Numbered from the stretch's first letter, positions 33,385-45,114 are shown. The stretch: 64,000 nt of DNA from Chimonanthus salicifolius (GCA_013350335.1 CM023538.1:61803080-61867079), one strand, 5' to 3'. A program made the numbers and translations. The notes: generated by a model from the sequence alone, not told the origin.

Positions 33385-34396
33385 AGGCAACATTTGTAGA
33401 CATTTGGATTTTTTGCCTCTACACATTTGATTTTGGGATAAAATTGTCATTATACCTCTATATTTTTACTCATTCGAACGAATGCGAAGCGTAAATCGTC
33501 AATCACTGGCCATTCGTTGGAATGATACTGTCCGAATGACTGACAATACTATAGTAATACAACATTATTTAAATAATAAAATTTCATTTGAAATTTTAAA
33601 GTTATTTTTTAAATATTGTGTATTTTCAAAATTTCTCAAATTAAATATTCGGATTAATTACGAGAACTTGATAAAAATACTTTAAGATTTTAAGGTTTTT
33701 TGACACTGTCAAATGTTTAAAACACAGTGTTTTACAAATAAGGGTATTTTTCAGTTGTGTCGAAAACACATTTGGGAGTGTCAAGAGACCTTAAAGTCTT
33801 AAAATATTTTTATTAGGTTAAAGATATTTTATTATTTAACTAATTTACTATGCATTACTGTAGCATTGGCAAAATAAATTGTTATTTATTATCAAAATTT
33901 CTCAAATTGAATATTCGGACTAATTACGATAACTTGATAAAAATACTTTAACACTTCAATGTCTTTTGACACTCTTAAATGTATTTTCGGTACAGTCGAG
34001 GGATATCTTTATTTGTAAAACACTGTGTTTTAAGCATTTGAGAGTGTCAAAAGACTTTTAAGTTTTAAAGTATTTTTATCAAGTTATCGTAATTAGTCTG
34101 AATATTCAATTTGAGAAATTTTGGAAATATACAGTGTTTAAAAAATAATTTTAAAGGAGATTTTATTATTTAAATAATGTTGTATTACTGTAGCATCACC
34201 GGTAATTGAAACGAATGTGCAGTATTATTCGAACGAATGAAGATTGGCCATTTATTTGAATGACTGATGATTTACGCTTTGCATTTGTTCGAATGAGTAA
34301 ATATGTGGGGTTATAATGGTAATTTTACTTTAAAATCCAGAATGGAATGTGTAGAGGTAGAAATTTCGGATGTTAAGTGTTGTGAAAAATAACTAC
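33385..34396. mobile_element. Foldback (palindromic) MITE of about 1 kb
   Basis: The whole segment is one imperfect palindrome centred near 33890. Clear outer pairs are GCCTCTACACATT (33415) with its complement at 34346-34356, and ACTCATTCGAACGAATGCG with CATTTGTTCGAATGAGT at 34283-34299; GCGTAAATCGTCAATCA pairs with TGACTGATGATTTACGC. Inside, AAAACACAGTGTTTTACAAA and its complement appear in mirrored modules. There is no coding sequence. A deleted relative with the same interior motif lies at 46130-46660. No target duplication could be fixed because the outer ends are diverged. Confidence 0.8.
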
Positions 34397-35020
34397 CTTC
34401 TCTCTAATATCAATGAAGACTTGCGGATATTATCCTTGCATTAAAATGCTAATGAGGCCAAAATGCAAATCACATCTCCATTCAAGGCAGACCTTAACAG
34501 CCTTAGATCAATAAAATACAATTAACTTCAATTTCAGACTCTCCCGCCTTTCACTCATTCATCAGTAAAATACAATTAACTTCAATAAAATACATTTTTA
34601 TAACATCTGAACTAAAATCATTTCAAATTTTGTAGAAGAGTGCAATGTCTAGAGAATTACTTGATGATCTTATTTATGAAATCTCACTGTATAACACTCA
34701 ATTTGAGATGAATTTCAATTTAATTATCATCCTTATCAGAAAAAGGTAATTTACCCATTTATCTAAATTTGATGTTTATAATTGAATTTGACATTTATTA
34801 TTTTTATGAGCTTACTGCATATCTTGGACCCATAGGTCTCCAACATTTAAATGTGGTAGCTGCACTTGCACCATAAGAGTAGTTGATATAAGACCTTTGT
34901 TATGAATTCAATTTAGTGGCAAGTGTTAATTGACAACATATTAAAGTTACAAATAGAATCATTTTACCACCGTGGGTTTCTTTTTGGTAAATAATCTTAA
35001 GCCTTGCCATGCATTCCATC

Positions 35021-35027
35021 TATATAG
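35021..35027 (+). promoter_or_regulatory. Possible TATA box of the DUF247 gene at 35071
   Basis: CTATATAG ends 43 bp before the chosen ATG. If used, the 5' leader would be about 10-20 nt and would start within the GA-rich block at 35036-35066. This is a single-motif prediction. Confidence 0.35.
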
Positions 35028-35070
35028 AGAATGGATAGGTAGAGAGGGAGAGTGCACAGAGAGAGATCAA

Positions 35071-36846
35071 ATGGAAGAACATAAGGTTACCATAGACGAA
35101 GATCCAGAGAGTGGAGTTACCAATCATAAGGAAGTTTCTCCTCCGGCGGTAGATTCACCGGTTTCAAACGAGGAAGTGCAACAAGTAAAAGAACTTCTTG
35201 CAGAACCCCCAAGAATTGAATTGATAAAGCCATCGTCTGCCAGTCGTTCATGCTGCATCCATAGGGTCCCTCAACGCATCCGCCAAGACAAAAGCAATTT
35301 CGAGCCTGAAATCATCTCAATAGGCCCTTTTCACTACGATAAGAGAGGATACAATCAACAAAGAGGAGCTCATCATCAAGACGAGAAGTTGGAGGAACAC
35401 AAGAAGGCAGTCTCAGAGCAGATGGAAGACAATCAACAATCCTTGGAGGAGGAGAAGTGGATTTACATACAAGAAATGGAGCAGCACAAGCGGAGGTATC
35501 TGCGTCTCTTTTCTGGAAGAGAGGATTGCTTGCACAAATTTGCGAAATTTGTTAAAGGGAAACTGCCGAAAGCAAGAGAATGTTACTCTGAAGAAATCAA
35601 GCTCGACGACGCTCAACTTGTGCAGATGATGGTGCTTGATAGTTGCTTCATCATTGTGCTCTTTCTCAAGACGTTGGCTGAATACAAGCGTACATTGGCT
35701 GAAGAACTTGAGAAATACAAGCGTACATTGGATGAAGAACTTGAGAAATACAAGCGTACATTGGATGAAGAACTTGAGAAATCGGGACTTCGGGCATTGG
35801 TTGAAGAACTTGAGAAATCGGAACTTGTACGAGCATTGAAAGAAGAAGACAAAGATGATCCCCTCATAAAAGTGGAATGGCTAAGGAAGCAACTAGCCAT
35901 TGAATTGCTCATGCTAGAAAACCAGATACCATTCTTCATTCTGCAAGAGCTGTTCTGCTTGATGGGCATTCCTAGCACTTTTACTCTACAAATAGCTCTT
36001 CGTTTCTTCGGGTTTGCACTTCCCAACAGTGTCGACAGTCTAAAAACCCCCGGCAGTGACACTCCTCTACATCTTCTTCATCTAGTACACTCCAGTCTCC
36101 TACTCAATCGCAAGAAACATAGTGAATCTATGGAAAATGTTGTAAAGAAGATCCCAAAGATGATCCCATGTTCATCTGACCTTCAAAAATTGGGGTTCAA
36201 GTTCAAGGAAGAAGGGAGCGAGTCCGTCGATCAAAACAAGGACAAGGAAGAACCAAACAAGTCCGTTGATCAAAACAAGGACAAGGAAGAGCCAAACAAG
36301 TCCGTCCATCAAAACAAAGACAAGGAAGAGCCAAACAAGTCCATCTTGGACATAGATTTTGAGCCAATACGTTTGTGGTATTGGCCATTTTACAATGGAG
36401 TGATCAAAATACCGCGAGTGAAGGTTTCAGTCATTAAATGTGTTTTATTGCTTAACCTTGTTGCGTTCGAGCAAGGTTATCGCCATTGTGGGACTGCTTT
36501 CTCTGCATACATCGTCTTCATGGATTGTCTCATCGCCAACGACGAGGATGTAGGAATTCTTTGCAATCATGGAATTGAGAATTTTGTGGGAAGTAATCAA
36601 CATTTGGTTGATCTAATCAACAAGGTTGGGGGAAGGCTTACTGTCGATGATCCTTACTTTCTTCAAAAATTCAAGGAAATCAATGATCGCTATGAGGAAG
36701 TAAGGAATCACCGAATTCGAGCGAGCATCAAACGCAACTATGCAAAGAACCCAACAGCAGTAATTTCCATACTAATTGCCATTGTCTCTGTTATAATTGC
36801 CAATACTTTTCAGCTCATTAATCTAATCAGGAACTTTACCAAGTAA
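35071..36846 (+). CDS. DUF247 (UPF0481-type) membrane-anchored protein, 591 aa
   Basis: Intronless DUF247 gene. Family blocks: SCCIHRVPQRIRQ and FEPEIISIGPFHYDKRG near residues 59-90, ARECYSEE, MMVLDSCFIIVLF, WLRKQLAIELLMLENQIPFF, IALRFFGFALPN, LLNLVAFEQGYRHCGTAFSA and a single C-terminal membrane segment at about 562-584. DUF247 proteins are plant-specific; in grasses some are determinants at the S and Z self-incompatibility loci, but most have no known function. Two insertions set this copy apart: residues 211-255 repeat EELEKYKRTLD, predicted helical, and 385-423 contain three tandem 13-residue units (SVDQNKDKEEPNK). It is therefore about 120 residues longer than its neighbours. The ATG at 35071 is preceded by a GA-rich leader; the upstream frame is open but contains no ATG. 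Confidence 0.93.
   Translation: MEEHKVTIDEDPESGVTNHKEVSPPAVDSPVSNEEVQQVKELLAEPPRIELIKPSSASRSCCIHRVPQRIRQDKSNFEPEIISIGPFHYDKRGYNQQRGAHHQDEKLEEHKKAVSEQMEDNQQSLEEEKWIYIQEMEQHKRRYLRLFSGREDCLHKFAKFVKGKLPKARECYSEEIKLDDAQLVQMMVLDSCFIIVLFLKTLAEYKRTLAEELEKYKRTLDEELEKYKRTLDEELEKSGLRALVEELEKSELVRALKEEDKDDPLIKVEWLRKQLAIELLMLENQIPFFILQELFCLMGIPSTFTLQIALRFFGFALPNSVDSLKTPGSDTPLHLLHLVHSSLLLNRKKHSESMENVVKKIPKMIPCSSDLQKLGFKFKEEGSESVDQNKDKEEPNKSVDQNKDKEEPNKSVHQNKDKEEPNKSILDIDFEPIRLWYWPFYNGVIKIPRVKVSVIKCVLLLNLVAFEQGYRHCGTAFSAYIVFMDCLIANDEDVGILCNHGIENFVGSNQHLVDLINKVGGRLTVDDPYFLQKFKEINDRYEEVRNHRIRASIKRNYAKNPTAVISILIAIVSVIIANTFQLINLIRNFTK
35701..35838 (+). repeat. 33-36 bp coding tandem repeat (EELEK units)
   Basis: Units start at 35701, 35734, 35767 and 35803; each opens with GAAGAACTTGAGAAA. 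The first two are 33 bp (EELEKYKRTLD, 11 residues, hendecad spacing), the third 36 bp. They sit in DUF247 sequence between MMVLDSCFIIVLF and WLRKQLAIELL, where the paralogue at 51229-49811 has only a short acidic loop. Confidence 0.9.
36223..36339 (+). repeat. Three 39-bp coding tandem repeats
   Basis: Units at 36223-36261, 36262-36300 and 36301-36339 encode SVDQNKDKEEPNK, SVDQNKDKEEPNK and SVHQNKDKEEPNK. They are almost identical at DNA level, so the expansion is recent. They occupy the charged linker after FKEEG, a site where DUF247 proteins usually vary in length. Confidence 0.95.
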
Positions 36847-37092
36847 GTATTTGCTCACTAGATTGTATTTGGCACTGTATCTTGTTTTCTGTAATCAGTA
36901 GTAATATGGTTTTCCCTTTCTATGACTTGTAGAAGTTTGTCTGTTATCTACTTTTATGGGTATTATCTTAGTTTATCAATTATGAAAAAATGTGATTCTC
37001 ATAGTGTAGAAATTGTCCCTAACATTTGGGTTAGGTCTCACTCATGGTGTAGTGATATCAGAGACTTTTCAGCGGCAGCATGTAGGAGTCAT

Positions 37093-37255
37093 CTGGGGTA
37101 GTTCAACGGGTAAATTCTTGCTTCAAAAAGTGAGAGGTTGTGAGTTCGAGTCCCTGTGATGTTAACCGGTGGCTATCCTGTGTGGGTGCAAGACTTCACC
37201 CGAACTAGAGGTTTTAGAAGAACTAACCTAGTCCTTTGATTCGGCAAAAAATTTG
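37093..37255 (+). repeat. tRNA-derived SINE
   Basis: Has A-box-like TAGTTCAACGG (37099-37109) and B-box-like GAGTTCGAGTCCC (37142-37154) about 33 bp apart, followed by a non-tRNA body (CCGGTGGCTATCC, CTTCACCCGAACTAGAGG). The body differs from the SINE family at 40042, so this is a second family. Confidence 0.65.
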
Positions 37256-37489
37256 AAATTACCTCCATATTGATTAGGTTAAATTGTTAGAATTAAATTC
37301 ATATTGTGGTGATGATGTTTTATATGATATCATAATTTAGATTAAAAATTTGGAGGCAAACTAAGGAAAATGAACTTAGGAGGCAAATTTCAACAAAAAA
37401 AAAATAATTTTTTTTTTCGTAATATTTTGAGTTCCACATTGGAATTGAAGAAAATTCGGGAGGAGGTGTGATATATAAATAGGAATAAT

Positions 37490-39100
37490 TTCTTATTTTA
37501 TTTTTTATACTACAATAACACTATATAAGAAGACAGCTGCTGTGACCATTCTACACGTGGCATGTAAAATCTATGTCGCAAATTGTTAACAAATTAAGAA
37601 TTATGTAAAATTTATTAGTTTGATGAGACTTTTTTATGAGAATTATTTCAGATTATGAGTCTCTGAGTATGATACTTAGAGGGTTATTTTAAAGACGATT
37701 TATAAAATTTAAAGTCTAATTCAAGTTTTCTGAATGTGTGTGGGCAACTGCGGAAAACTCAGCCACAAGTGATACCCACCACCCTTAAAACGCACCAAGT
37801 AAGACCATGGAAATTCAAACTTGTCACCTCCCACTTCTTTAAAAAAAACTTTTCATGGCAAAAGCTGTGTAGCTTTTTAACATTGGTCGAAGAGTTTTAG
37901 CTATAAACAGGAGAATGATGGAAAGTGAGTCTAGAGTGATGGAAATTCTGTCCTTTGTCGTGTTCCATCAATGATATATCAATTTTTACTTGGTGCTCCA
38001 TCGTTATCATTTTTTTAAACTTATTTACTCTTTGTTGAGTGAATCTTTCTATCTTAATAAATAGAAATGACTATCTTTACAATGCTTTTTGAGTTGGCCC
38101 CACCAATAAATTAAAATCCATGGGGAATGGTCCTCATTTGATATTCATTCTGATTTCTAACTTTTAAACAAAGAATGGAAGGATACGCTTTTCCCTTGAC
38201 TCTCTTTATCTTTTTATTCTTTCAGTTCTCTCTAAAAATTGGGTGCAAAGTGACCACCAGACTATAAAAAACAACAGGTGAGTCTCACTTGAAGCAAGTT
38301 CATTGTGGTGGTCCTTCACAATAAAGTGAGAATCAAATTTAACACTCATTTTTTAAAGTGGATTTGTTACAATCACTCCAACATCTTTAGATTATAGATG
38401 ATACAACTTCATACATTTTACCTATGAGAAATCGATCAAAACTATCAAAACTCCATATACATTTCTATATTTTCCTTCAGAGGGAGTATATTCAGGAGTA
38501 AAAATCTTCTTCTATTTTTTTTTTTTTACAAAAATCACCAATATCGACTTAAACATATCGTATCAGTTGAGATTATTACTTTGAGTATATTCATCCAATG
38601 TAAATATCGACAAGATCTAGCCAACGATATTATTATTATTATTATTATTATATAGTTTTTAAAAATAGTGTTAGAGTATGATAAGCTCATCCAATAATTC
38701 AATTGTTAATCTCCCGTCTTAGAAGATGAGAGATGCGGGGGGATATTATCTATGTGATGTGCCAAAAGTACTTGCTTTTAACTTTGATAGGTCCTTCATT
38801 GATTATGATGGAAGATGACAAACAGCAGCCAGGTTGGAAAAATCCTGTCCGTGATCTGCATCGAATCTTCTTAGTTTGTAAACTTTTGAATGAGCGAAAA
38901 TATCATGTTCCATCTGCAGTGAATTGCTTTTGTTTACTATTGTTGCCTTTTGGTAAGTTTGCGAGTATTTAGTTAATAAAATGTTAACATTTATCATATT
39001 ACCATGATTTATTTTAGCATTTGAATGTTGTCTATCAAAAACAGGAAAAAATATTGAAACTCATACTTATGTAGGTTTTACATGATGAGTCAACCCAAAT
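37490..39100. repeat. Segmental duplication copy A, 3' of the first DUF247 gene
   Basis: Shares ordered blocks with 61725-64000: the AACTCAGCCACAAGTGATACC block, AGCTATAAACAGGAGAATG, GAGTTGGCCCCACCAATAAA, and the terminal block beginning GTTTACTATTGTTGCCTTTT that ends at the window edge in the other copy. Its first 160 bp (CTACAATAACACTATATAAG and following) also recur at 44510 and 59370. It is compact relative to 61725-64000, which carries two later insertions. Confidence 0.85.
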
Positions 39101-40041
39101 GTTTACTTGTCCACAAAATGGACTAAAATGGGCTGGGTCGAGCTTTTAAGTTCCCTAACTAGGTGTTGAGCCTAGTTTTCCAGTCCAAAAGACTAGTCTG
39201 ATAGGTAGAGTTCCTCAGTCATATATAACTCTCTTTTTCTCTCCCTCTCACTTGATGTGGGACTCGTTCGTACCCAACACTAGACAAGCTTACGGCCTCA
39301 TAAACATAAAAATCCTGTTTTGCTTCAATTGAGCTAGGGCTTTGACAGTATAGATGGGCTTGAACAAAGGCCTCGCGGATGTCCTGCCAAACTCAGCCCG
39401 TAAACAGCCCTAGCTCTTAGGCCCGGCAGGTCCATTTGATGATTCATTGGGCTTTGCTTAATTCTTTTCAAATTTATAAGAGCATTCAATAAATCTATTT
39501 TTCGGTTGGGTTAACAATTTGGTGGGTGTATTTGATTGTGGGTGGACCTTTCGGTATGTGTAGTTCGATATTTTATTGATTTTATGAATTTTCTGAATTT
39601 GGGCTTTGAAGGAAAATTGAGTGAGTCCATTTGTATTTTGGTCTATTATTTCCAATGGGATTTGTCTGGATTAATTGGTGTTTATTATTTATACTCAGAG
39701 GGCTATTTAGTTGATTTCTTTGGCCCACTTATTTAACCCATTTGAAATTTTTACAACTATATTTTTATCTAATTCTTCTACTCAAAGGATATTTCAACTA
39801 TATTTTTGGCTATAATTTTTACAATTTGGAAAATGCTGTAGTATACTTTGATGAACCAAAATATGCGATGTGTTTTATATATGATAGATCGTGTGATCGA
39901 TTGTATAGTTTATAATATAATCAAATGAAAATAAAAACTATAAAAATAAACTTCAGAAAGATGAAATTTTAACTTTAATTATAATGATAAAATGTATGCA
40001 AAGGCCTTCTACAATTAATGAAATTCTTTTCCATTCTATTT

Positions 40042-40215
40042 TCGGTGGTAAGACACGTGCAACTCAATTAGTTGCCTCCCGTCTCAAGAAGAGAGAGGTT
40101 ATGGGTTCGAATCCCTATGGCCTAACTTTGGCGTGCCATAAGAATAGTGGACTCATCCATGGGGTTTTACGTTGGGTATCCTGCAGCTTTTCATATGTAA
40201 ATTAAAAAAAGAAAA
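40042..40215 (+). repeat. tRNA-derived SINE, best-preserved copy
   Basis: B box GGTTCGAATCC at 40104-40114, then GGCCTAACTTTGGCGTGCC, GTGGACTCATCCATGG, TTTTACGTTGGGTATCCTG and an A-rich tail starting AAATTAAAAAAAG. The upstream half is tRNA-like but the A box is weak. It serves as reference for the fragments at 1622, 3487, 54595 and 63425. Confidence 0.72.
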
Positions 40216-40684
40216 TTCACCAAAACTTTAAATGAAAAATAATAAAATAATATATAACTTTATATAAATTGTTATTAGTTTAATTAATATTTTACTTTAA
40301 AAGGTACCATTATGTAATAACAAGTGGAACTTGCATGAGGTTTTGGCTTAACACATTCATCTAGCATGAAGATTTGTGAACTTTAGTAAACTGAGGTCAT
40401 AGTTGTAGTATTTAATTTATTTATTTTTGAAAATTGTTGTCTTTTTAGTAAAACCCAAAATTCTTATTTTAAATGCTTTGTTTTTAAAATTGGAATCAAA
40501 CCAAAAAATTGAACTTGGAGGCAAATTTCAATAAAAACTAAAAAAGAATTGATAATTTTTTGAGTCTCAAATTGAAATTGAAGAAAATTTGGATCAGAGG
40601 TGTGATATTTAAATATCATCTCAACTTATCCATTTTCTCAAGTCTTCCATTGTTTGAGAACTCTACTCTTACCTACGGTAAGGG

Positions 40685-41241
40685 TAGGGCTGCAACTCGG
40701 GTCGGGCGGGCCGGGTTTTAATAAACCCAACCCTAACCCGAATCACTCCATATTCAACCCGACCCGACCCGACCCGAAAAAAAAAACCCGAGATAGTGAA
40801 CCCGACCCGACCCGAGATTGTAATACCCTTAACCCAACCCGACCCGACCCTTAACCCGAGAAACCCGACCCGAGTTACAGCCCTAGCGGAGACCCATTTT
40901 TTTCTTGAACTCACCCATTTTTTTCTTGAACTCACCCATTTTTTTCCCTTTCTTTTCCTCTCTCTACCGTTCTGCTGCTAGGGTTGGGGACTAAGGCAGC
41001 TTTTATATTAAGTTATGGCGGGTCGGGTCGGGTCGGGTCTTCTCGGGTTGGGTTTTCTCGGGTCGGGTCGGGTCGGGTCGAAATTTAAAAGGCTCAACCC
41101 AACCCGACCCGAATTTCGGTCAGGTTTTTCTTTTCTCAACCCGACCCGACCCTACAGCCCGACCATTGTAACCCGACCCGCATGATTTCTCGGGTCGGGT
41201 CATGCGGGTCGGGCCAAAACCCGACCCGAGTTGCAGCCCTA
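40685..41241. mobile_element. Composite hAT-type MITE, 557 bp
   Basis: Same termini as the element at 7855 (TAGGGCTGCAACTCGGGTCG ... GAGTTGCAGCCCTA). The flanks are GGTAAGGG (40677-40684) and TGTAAGGG (41242-41249), an 8-bp target duplication with one mismatch. Inside, a second right end (GAGTTACAGCCCTA) occurs at about 40872-40886. It is followed by ACCCATTTTTTTCTTGAACTC repeated two and a half times and then more CGGGTCGGG repeats. The element thus looks like a small MITE fused to a second half. No protein is encoded; the open frames here are repeat artefacts. Confidence 0.88.
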
Positions 41242-41249
41242 TGTAAGGG

Positions 41250-43790
41250 AAAGAAAAAATAAAATAAAAATATATTTTATAATAATTATAATAAAGAAAG
41301 CAAGAAACAGACCGTGGGATGGACTCGCAGCTTCCCCTGAGTTTTCAAAATAAAATAAAATAAAGAAAACAAGAAAAAAAGAAAAAAGAAAAGAAGAAGC
41401 CTAAAAAGGATTAAGGACATCTACACTGTAAAAGTGCACTTTGCCCATTTTTATTTAAAAAATATATTTAATGTTTATTATAATTTTCACAATAATAATT
41501 TGGGTTTAATTAGTTCGTACATTGTAGGTCGTGTCTTCGGCTTGATGACGAGACATGCGTTTGGTTCGAGGAATTGTTGGATCATGAATGTCCATTAATA
41601 TTTTTATTTAAGGTACGTCGGTTCATGAATATCAATTAATACTTTTATTAAAGGTATATTGGGTCATGAATGTCAATTATATCTCCCATCTGTTCAGATG
41701 TGACTTCTAGGTTGATGTTATTGAATTGACAACATTAAATTTAGGTAACTATGTAAGCTATGCATCATTCACTGGAATAAAGAAAATAATTTAATTGATA
41801 AATTATTATAAAAATCTTTTATCACACTAAATAAAAATAATAATTGTGAAAGTAAAATATATAAATGTTCATTTTATAAAAATCACAAATAATATTTATA
41901 TTCTATAAAATAATTATATATGCATTAAATATAGTAAACTCTCTATAATATAGTACTTTATAAAGTTATAATTTGTCTAAAATAATATCGTCAGTCGGTT
42001 CTAACTTCATGTGCAGACAAACTGTAATAAATTTTTCTAACTCAGTATTCAATATATTTAGAATAAAAAATGTACTGTCCCAACCATTCTCTAAAATAAT
42101 ATTTTCCCTCTTCATAGAGGGAAAATATTTTAAAATATAATTTTAATATTTAATAATCTAAAATATATATAATTTAAAGAAATTGCATTGTTTATGTTAA
42201 TTGAATTTATAAAGTCATATTTTTAAATTCTTTAAAAGTTAATAACTTTAAATCATTTTTATCTCAAAAAAATCATTTTATATTTTATAACATAATTAAA
42301 TTGAGAAATGTATTTTCAAAAGTAATTATAAAAAATAAAATGTTAGAACATAGTAATTATAACTATTTAAGAGTAATTTTATTTTGGAGCTTCAACAAAT
42401 TGTCAAAATATAGTAATTTTATTTTGGGGCTTCAACAAATTGTCAAAATGTCATGTTTCATAAAATTTAATTTTTATTATTTATATTATATATATTTAAT
42501 AAAAATGATTAATTCTCATAAAATTGTTAATATGCCAGCTTACCCCTACTTACACTTACTCCTATTAAAAGATAACATCAGATAACTCCCGTAAAATTTA
42601 CCTTTCATCTAAATACATCATGTTGAAAATTTTGATACATTTTTAAAATAAATTTTTAATAGAATAAATTGTTAATTACTTGAATTTTTTTTTAATTATA
42701 TAATATATAATTGATAAAGAGATAAAGGCAAGGGATATTGAAGTGGAGGATATTGTGGATACCCTCTCAACCTTCAAAAGATATTCAAAAATATGATAAG
42801 AGGGGTAAATTTTTTGAATATGCACCCTCACCTTTATTACCAAGCAATGACAACAAGGGGTAATCGGAGATTACTCTCTCTTACCCCATTCAAACGCAGC
42901 CCTGTCTCCCCCTCCATTGCATCCGTACAAAATTTCAAAGTAAAATTCCTGTCTTGTTTCATGCCTGAGGTGAGTTGTGAAATCTAGAAAGTGGTTGGGA
43001 AAGGTCGAAAGGGCAAAATAGGAAAGATGGGAGTGGGGGTGTATAGAAAAATAATTTTGGGGGTGTGGATAACACTACCGTAATTTAAACCCATCACATG
43101 TACCAAGCTTCTACTGGTCGAATTTATTTTCATAGGAAACTGTTGTTGATGTCATTGCTTACGGAAGGGAAGTGACGTTGGAAGAATGCAGTTTTAAGTA
43201 GAAAAGAAGATAAATTTAAGAAAAATCTAAAATGGGATAATCCAAGAATTATATAAAAGAAAATAGATAAAAATATTTTTATAATTCTCATTTGATCATC
43301 TTAGTCTTTATCTTATGATAACTAATGTAAAAATGAGTTAATGTGCATCATCTATAAAAAATCAACACTTCAGAGTCCTTTTAAGTGGAAATAGTAAAAC
43401 ATTTGCTTGTCTCTTTTGTCTAAGTGAATTTAGATTATTAAAACTATTATTTTTTATTTAAATTTAAATTCCTTTTTTTTTACATTCTACATCATATAAA
43501 TTGCATTGAGCATCATCAATATTTATTTAAAGATTTTATTTTGATATTAAAAATTAAGTAGGATGACTTAGTTAATCCATTTTCACCAATTTTATAAAAC
43601 TCATAATAATCTATTTATCTAAACTTTTTATTCTAAAATGAGTTTGACATCTCATTTTATAATTAGAAGAAGTAAAAACTTATAAACAAAATTACTTAAA
43701 ATAGATCTCTATAGTCCAAATTCACTGGAGTGCTTATGTCTTATATTTATTTTAGTTTAATTTTTTTCTATCATTAATATTTTCAATCTA
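41250..43790. other. AT-rich intergenic stretch
   Basis: No gene seen. A 40-bp unit (AGTAATTTTATTTTGG, then GCTTCAACAAATTGTCAAAA) is duplicated in tandem at 42371-42450. The stretch 42720-43085 is richer in G (GGGAGTGGGGGTGTATAG) and may be the end of an unidentified element. Confidence 0.6.
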
Positions 43791-43794
43791 TATT

Positions 43795-44640
43795 GAAGGT
43801 GAGACTAATTTTAGAAATAAAAGAAATCACATGTAAATTTCGTCTATTAAATAAATTAAGACGAAATTAGATCTAAGATTTTTTAATCTCAAATTAAAAA
43901 TTTAAATCAACTAAATTATCTATTTATTATTTTATTTTATTCCACTCTCTTCTACATAGTCTTGAACCTTTCTTTATTTGATACCTACCCTAGATTACTG
44001 GTAACAATAATAAGCTCAACAACTATGTACGATATGAGCTAATAACAATATAGACTAATTGTAAAAATAAAATAAATTGTCAATAAACTTTATATATTAA
44101 TTAAGTTTAAAAAATTAGATTTAAGACATTTTAATCTAAATTTAAAATTTAAAATCAATGAAATTATCTGTTCAATATTTTATTTTATTTTATTCCACTG
44201 TCTTCTCTTCTACAAATCTCGAACCTTCCTTTATTTGGTACCAATAATAATAACATAGTTCAACAACTATGTACCATGTGAGTTACTGACAATGATAGCC
44301 TTTCATTAGTTGTTCATTACTTTGGAATCTCATTGAGAGCTCTGCTGAAAGAATTTTGTGTTGTAGGTGTGGAAGACAAACAAGCTAGTCACAAAAAAAT
44401 TATAATGTTATTGATAGGTGTGGGTCAGCCTACTTTATAAAGAGCTTAAATATGGAAAGGTGGGTCATGCACGTGTATCATGTGGAACAATTTTTTATTT
44501 TATTTTTTCTACTACAATAACAATATATAAGAAGAGAGCTGTTGTGACCATTCTACACGTGGCATGTAAAATCGATGTCACAAATTGTTAACAAATTAAG
44601 AATTAAGTGAAATTTATTAGTTTGATGAGACTTTTTATGT
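43795..44640. repeat. Diverged segmental repeat, also at 58520-59560 and 60220-60760
   Basis: Blocks AAGATTTTTTAATCT, TTATTCCACTCTCTTCTACA, TTCAACAACTATGTACCATG, ACTTTGGAATCTCATTGA and ACTACAATAACAATATATAAG appear in the same order as in 58520-59560. Within this copy the first block is itself doubled (43865 and 44125). The age is considerable. Confidence 0.75.
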
Positions 44641-45114
44641 GATTTCAGCTTATAAGTATGAAAATAAAATGTACAAAATTAAACATTTCTGTATGTCCTA
44701 AAACAACAATTAAAACATATATTAATTCATTTCTACCAAGGTATGAAAAATAACAAATTTTGGAGAACTTTGCATAAATTTGTTGTGAAATTTCTTTCAT
44801 TGTTTGAGAAATTGAAGAATGATGGGATGCCTTTATATTTGGTGTCACAACGAAGTTGTCAGGACTGTAGTCGATTTTCTCTTCTAACTAAAACGGTTTT
44901 GGTAAATAAAAAGTGATGAAAATTAATTTATGAATGAAGAAAAGAAAATGAGATGAAAATTGGTTTTCAACTAAATTATTTATCCTATCAATCTCGACTT
45001 AGATCTTTTATATTTGAATTTGACAAATTAATTTTATAGATTCTCTGTCTATTTGACATCTATATGATTTGTACTCACAAATTTTAAATTGTAATTATAA
45101 GATTTTATCAGATA

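Larger units (their letters stand above)
32856..35070. other. Intergenic region between FLL2 and the first DUF247 gene
   Basis: Contains the FLL2 3' UTR (first few hundred bases, no clear signal assigned), a foldback element (about 33385-34396) and about 670 bp of AT-rich DNA that should hold the promoter of the DUF247 gene at 35071. Confidence 0.7.

Noticed and set aside
40654..40981. Open frames rich in NPTRPDP on both strands
   Set aside because: They are translations of the CGGGTCGGG repeats of the MITE, with no protein family.
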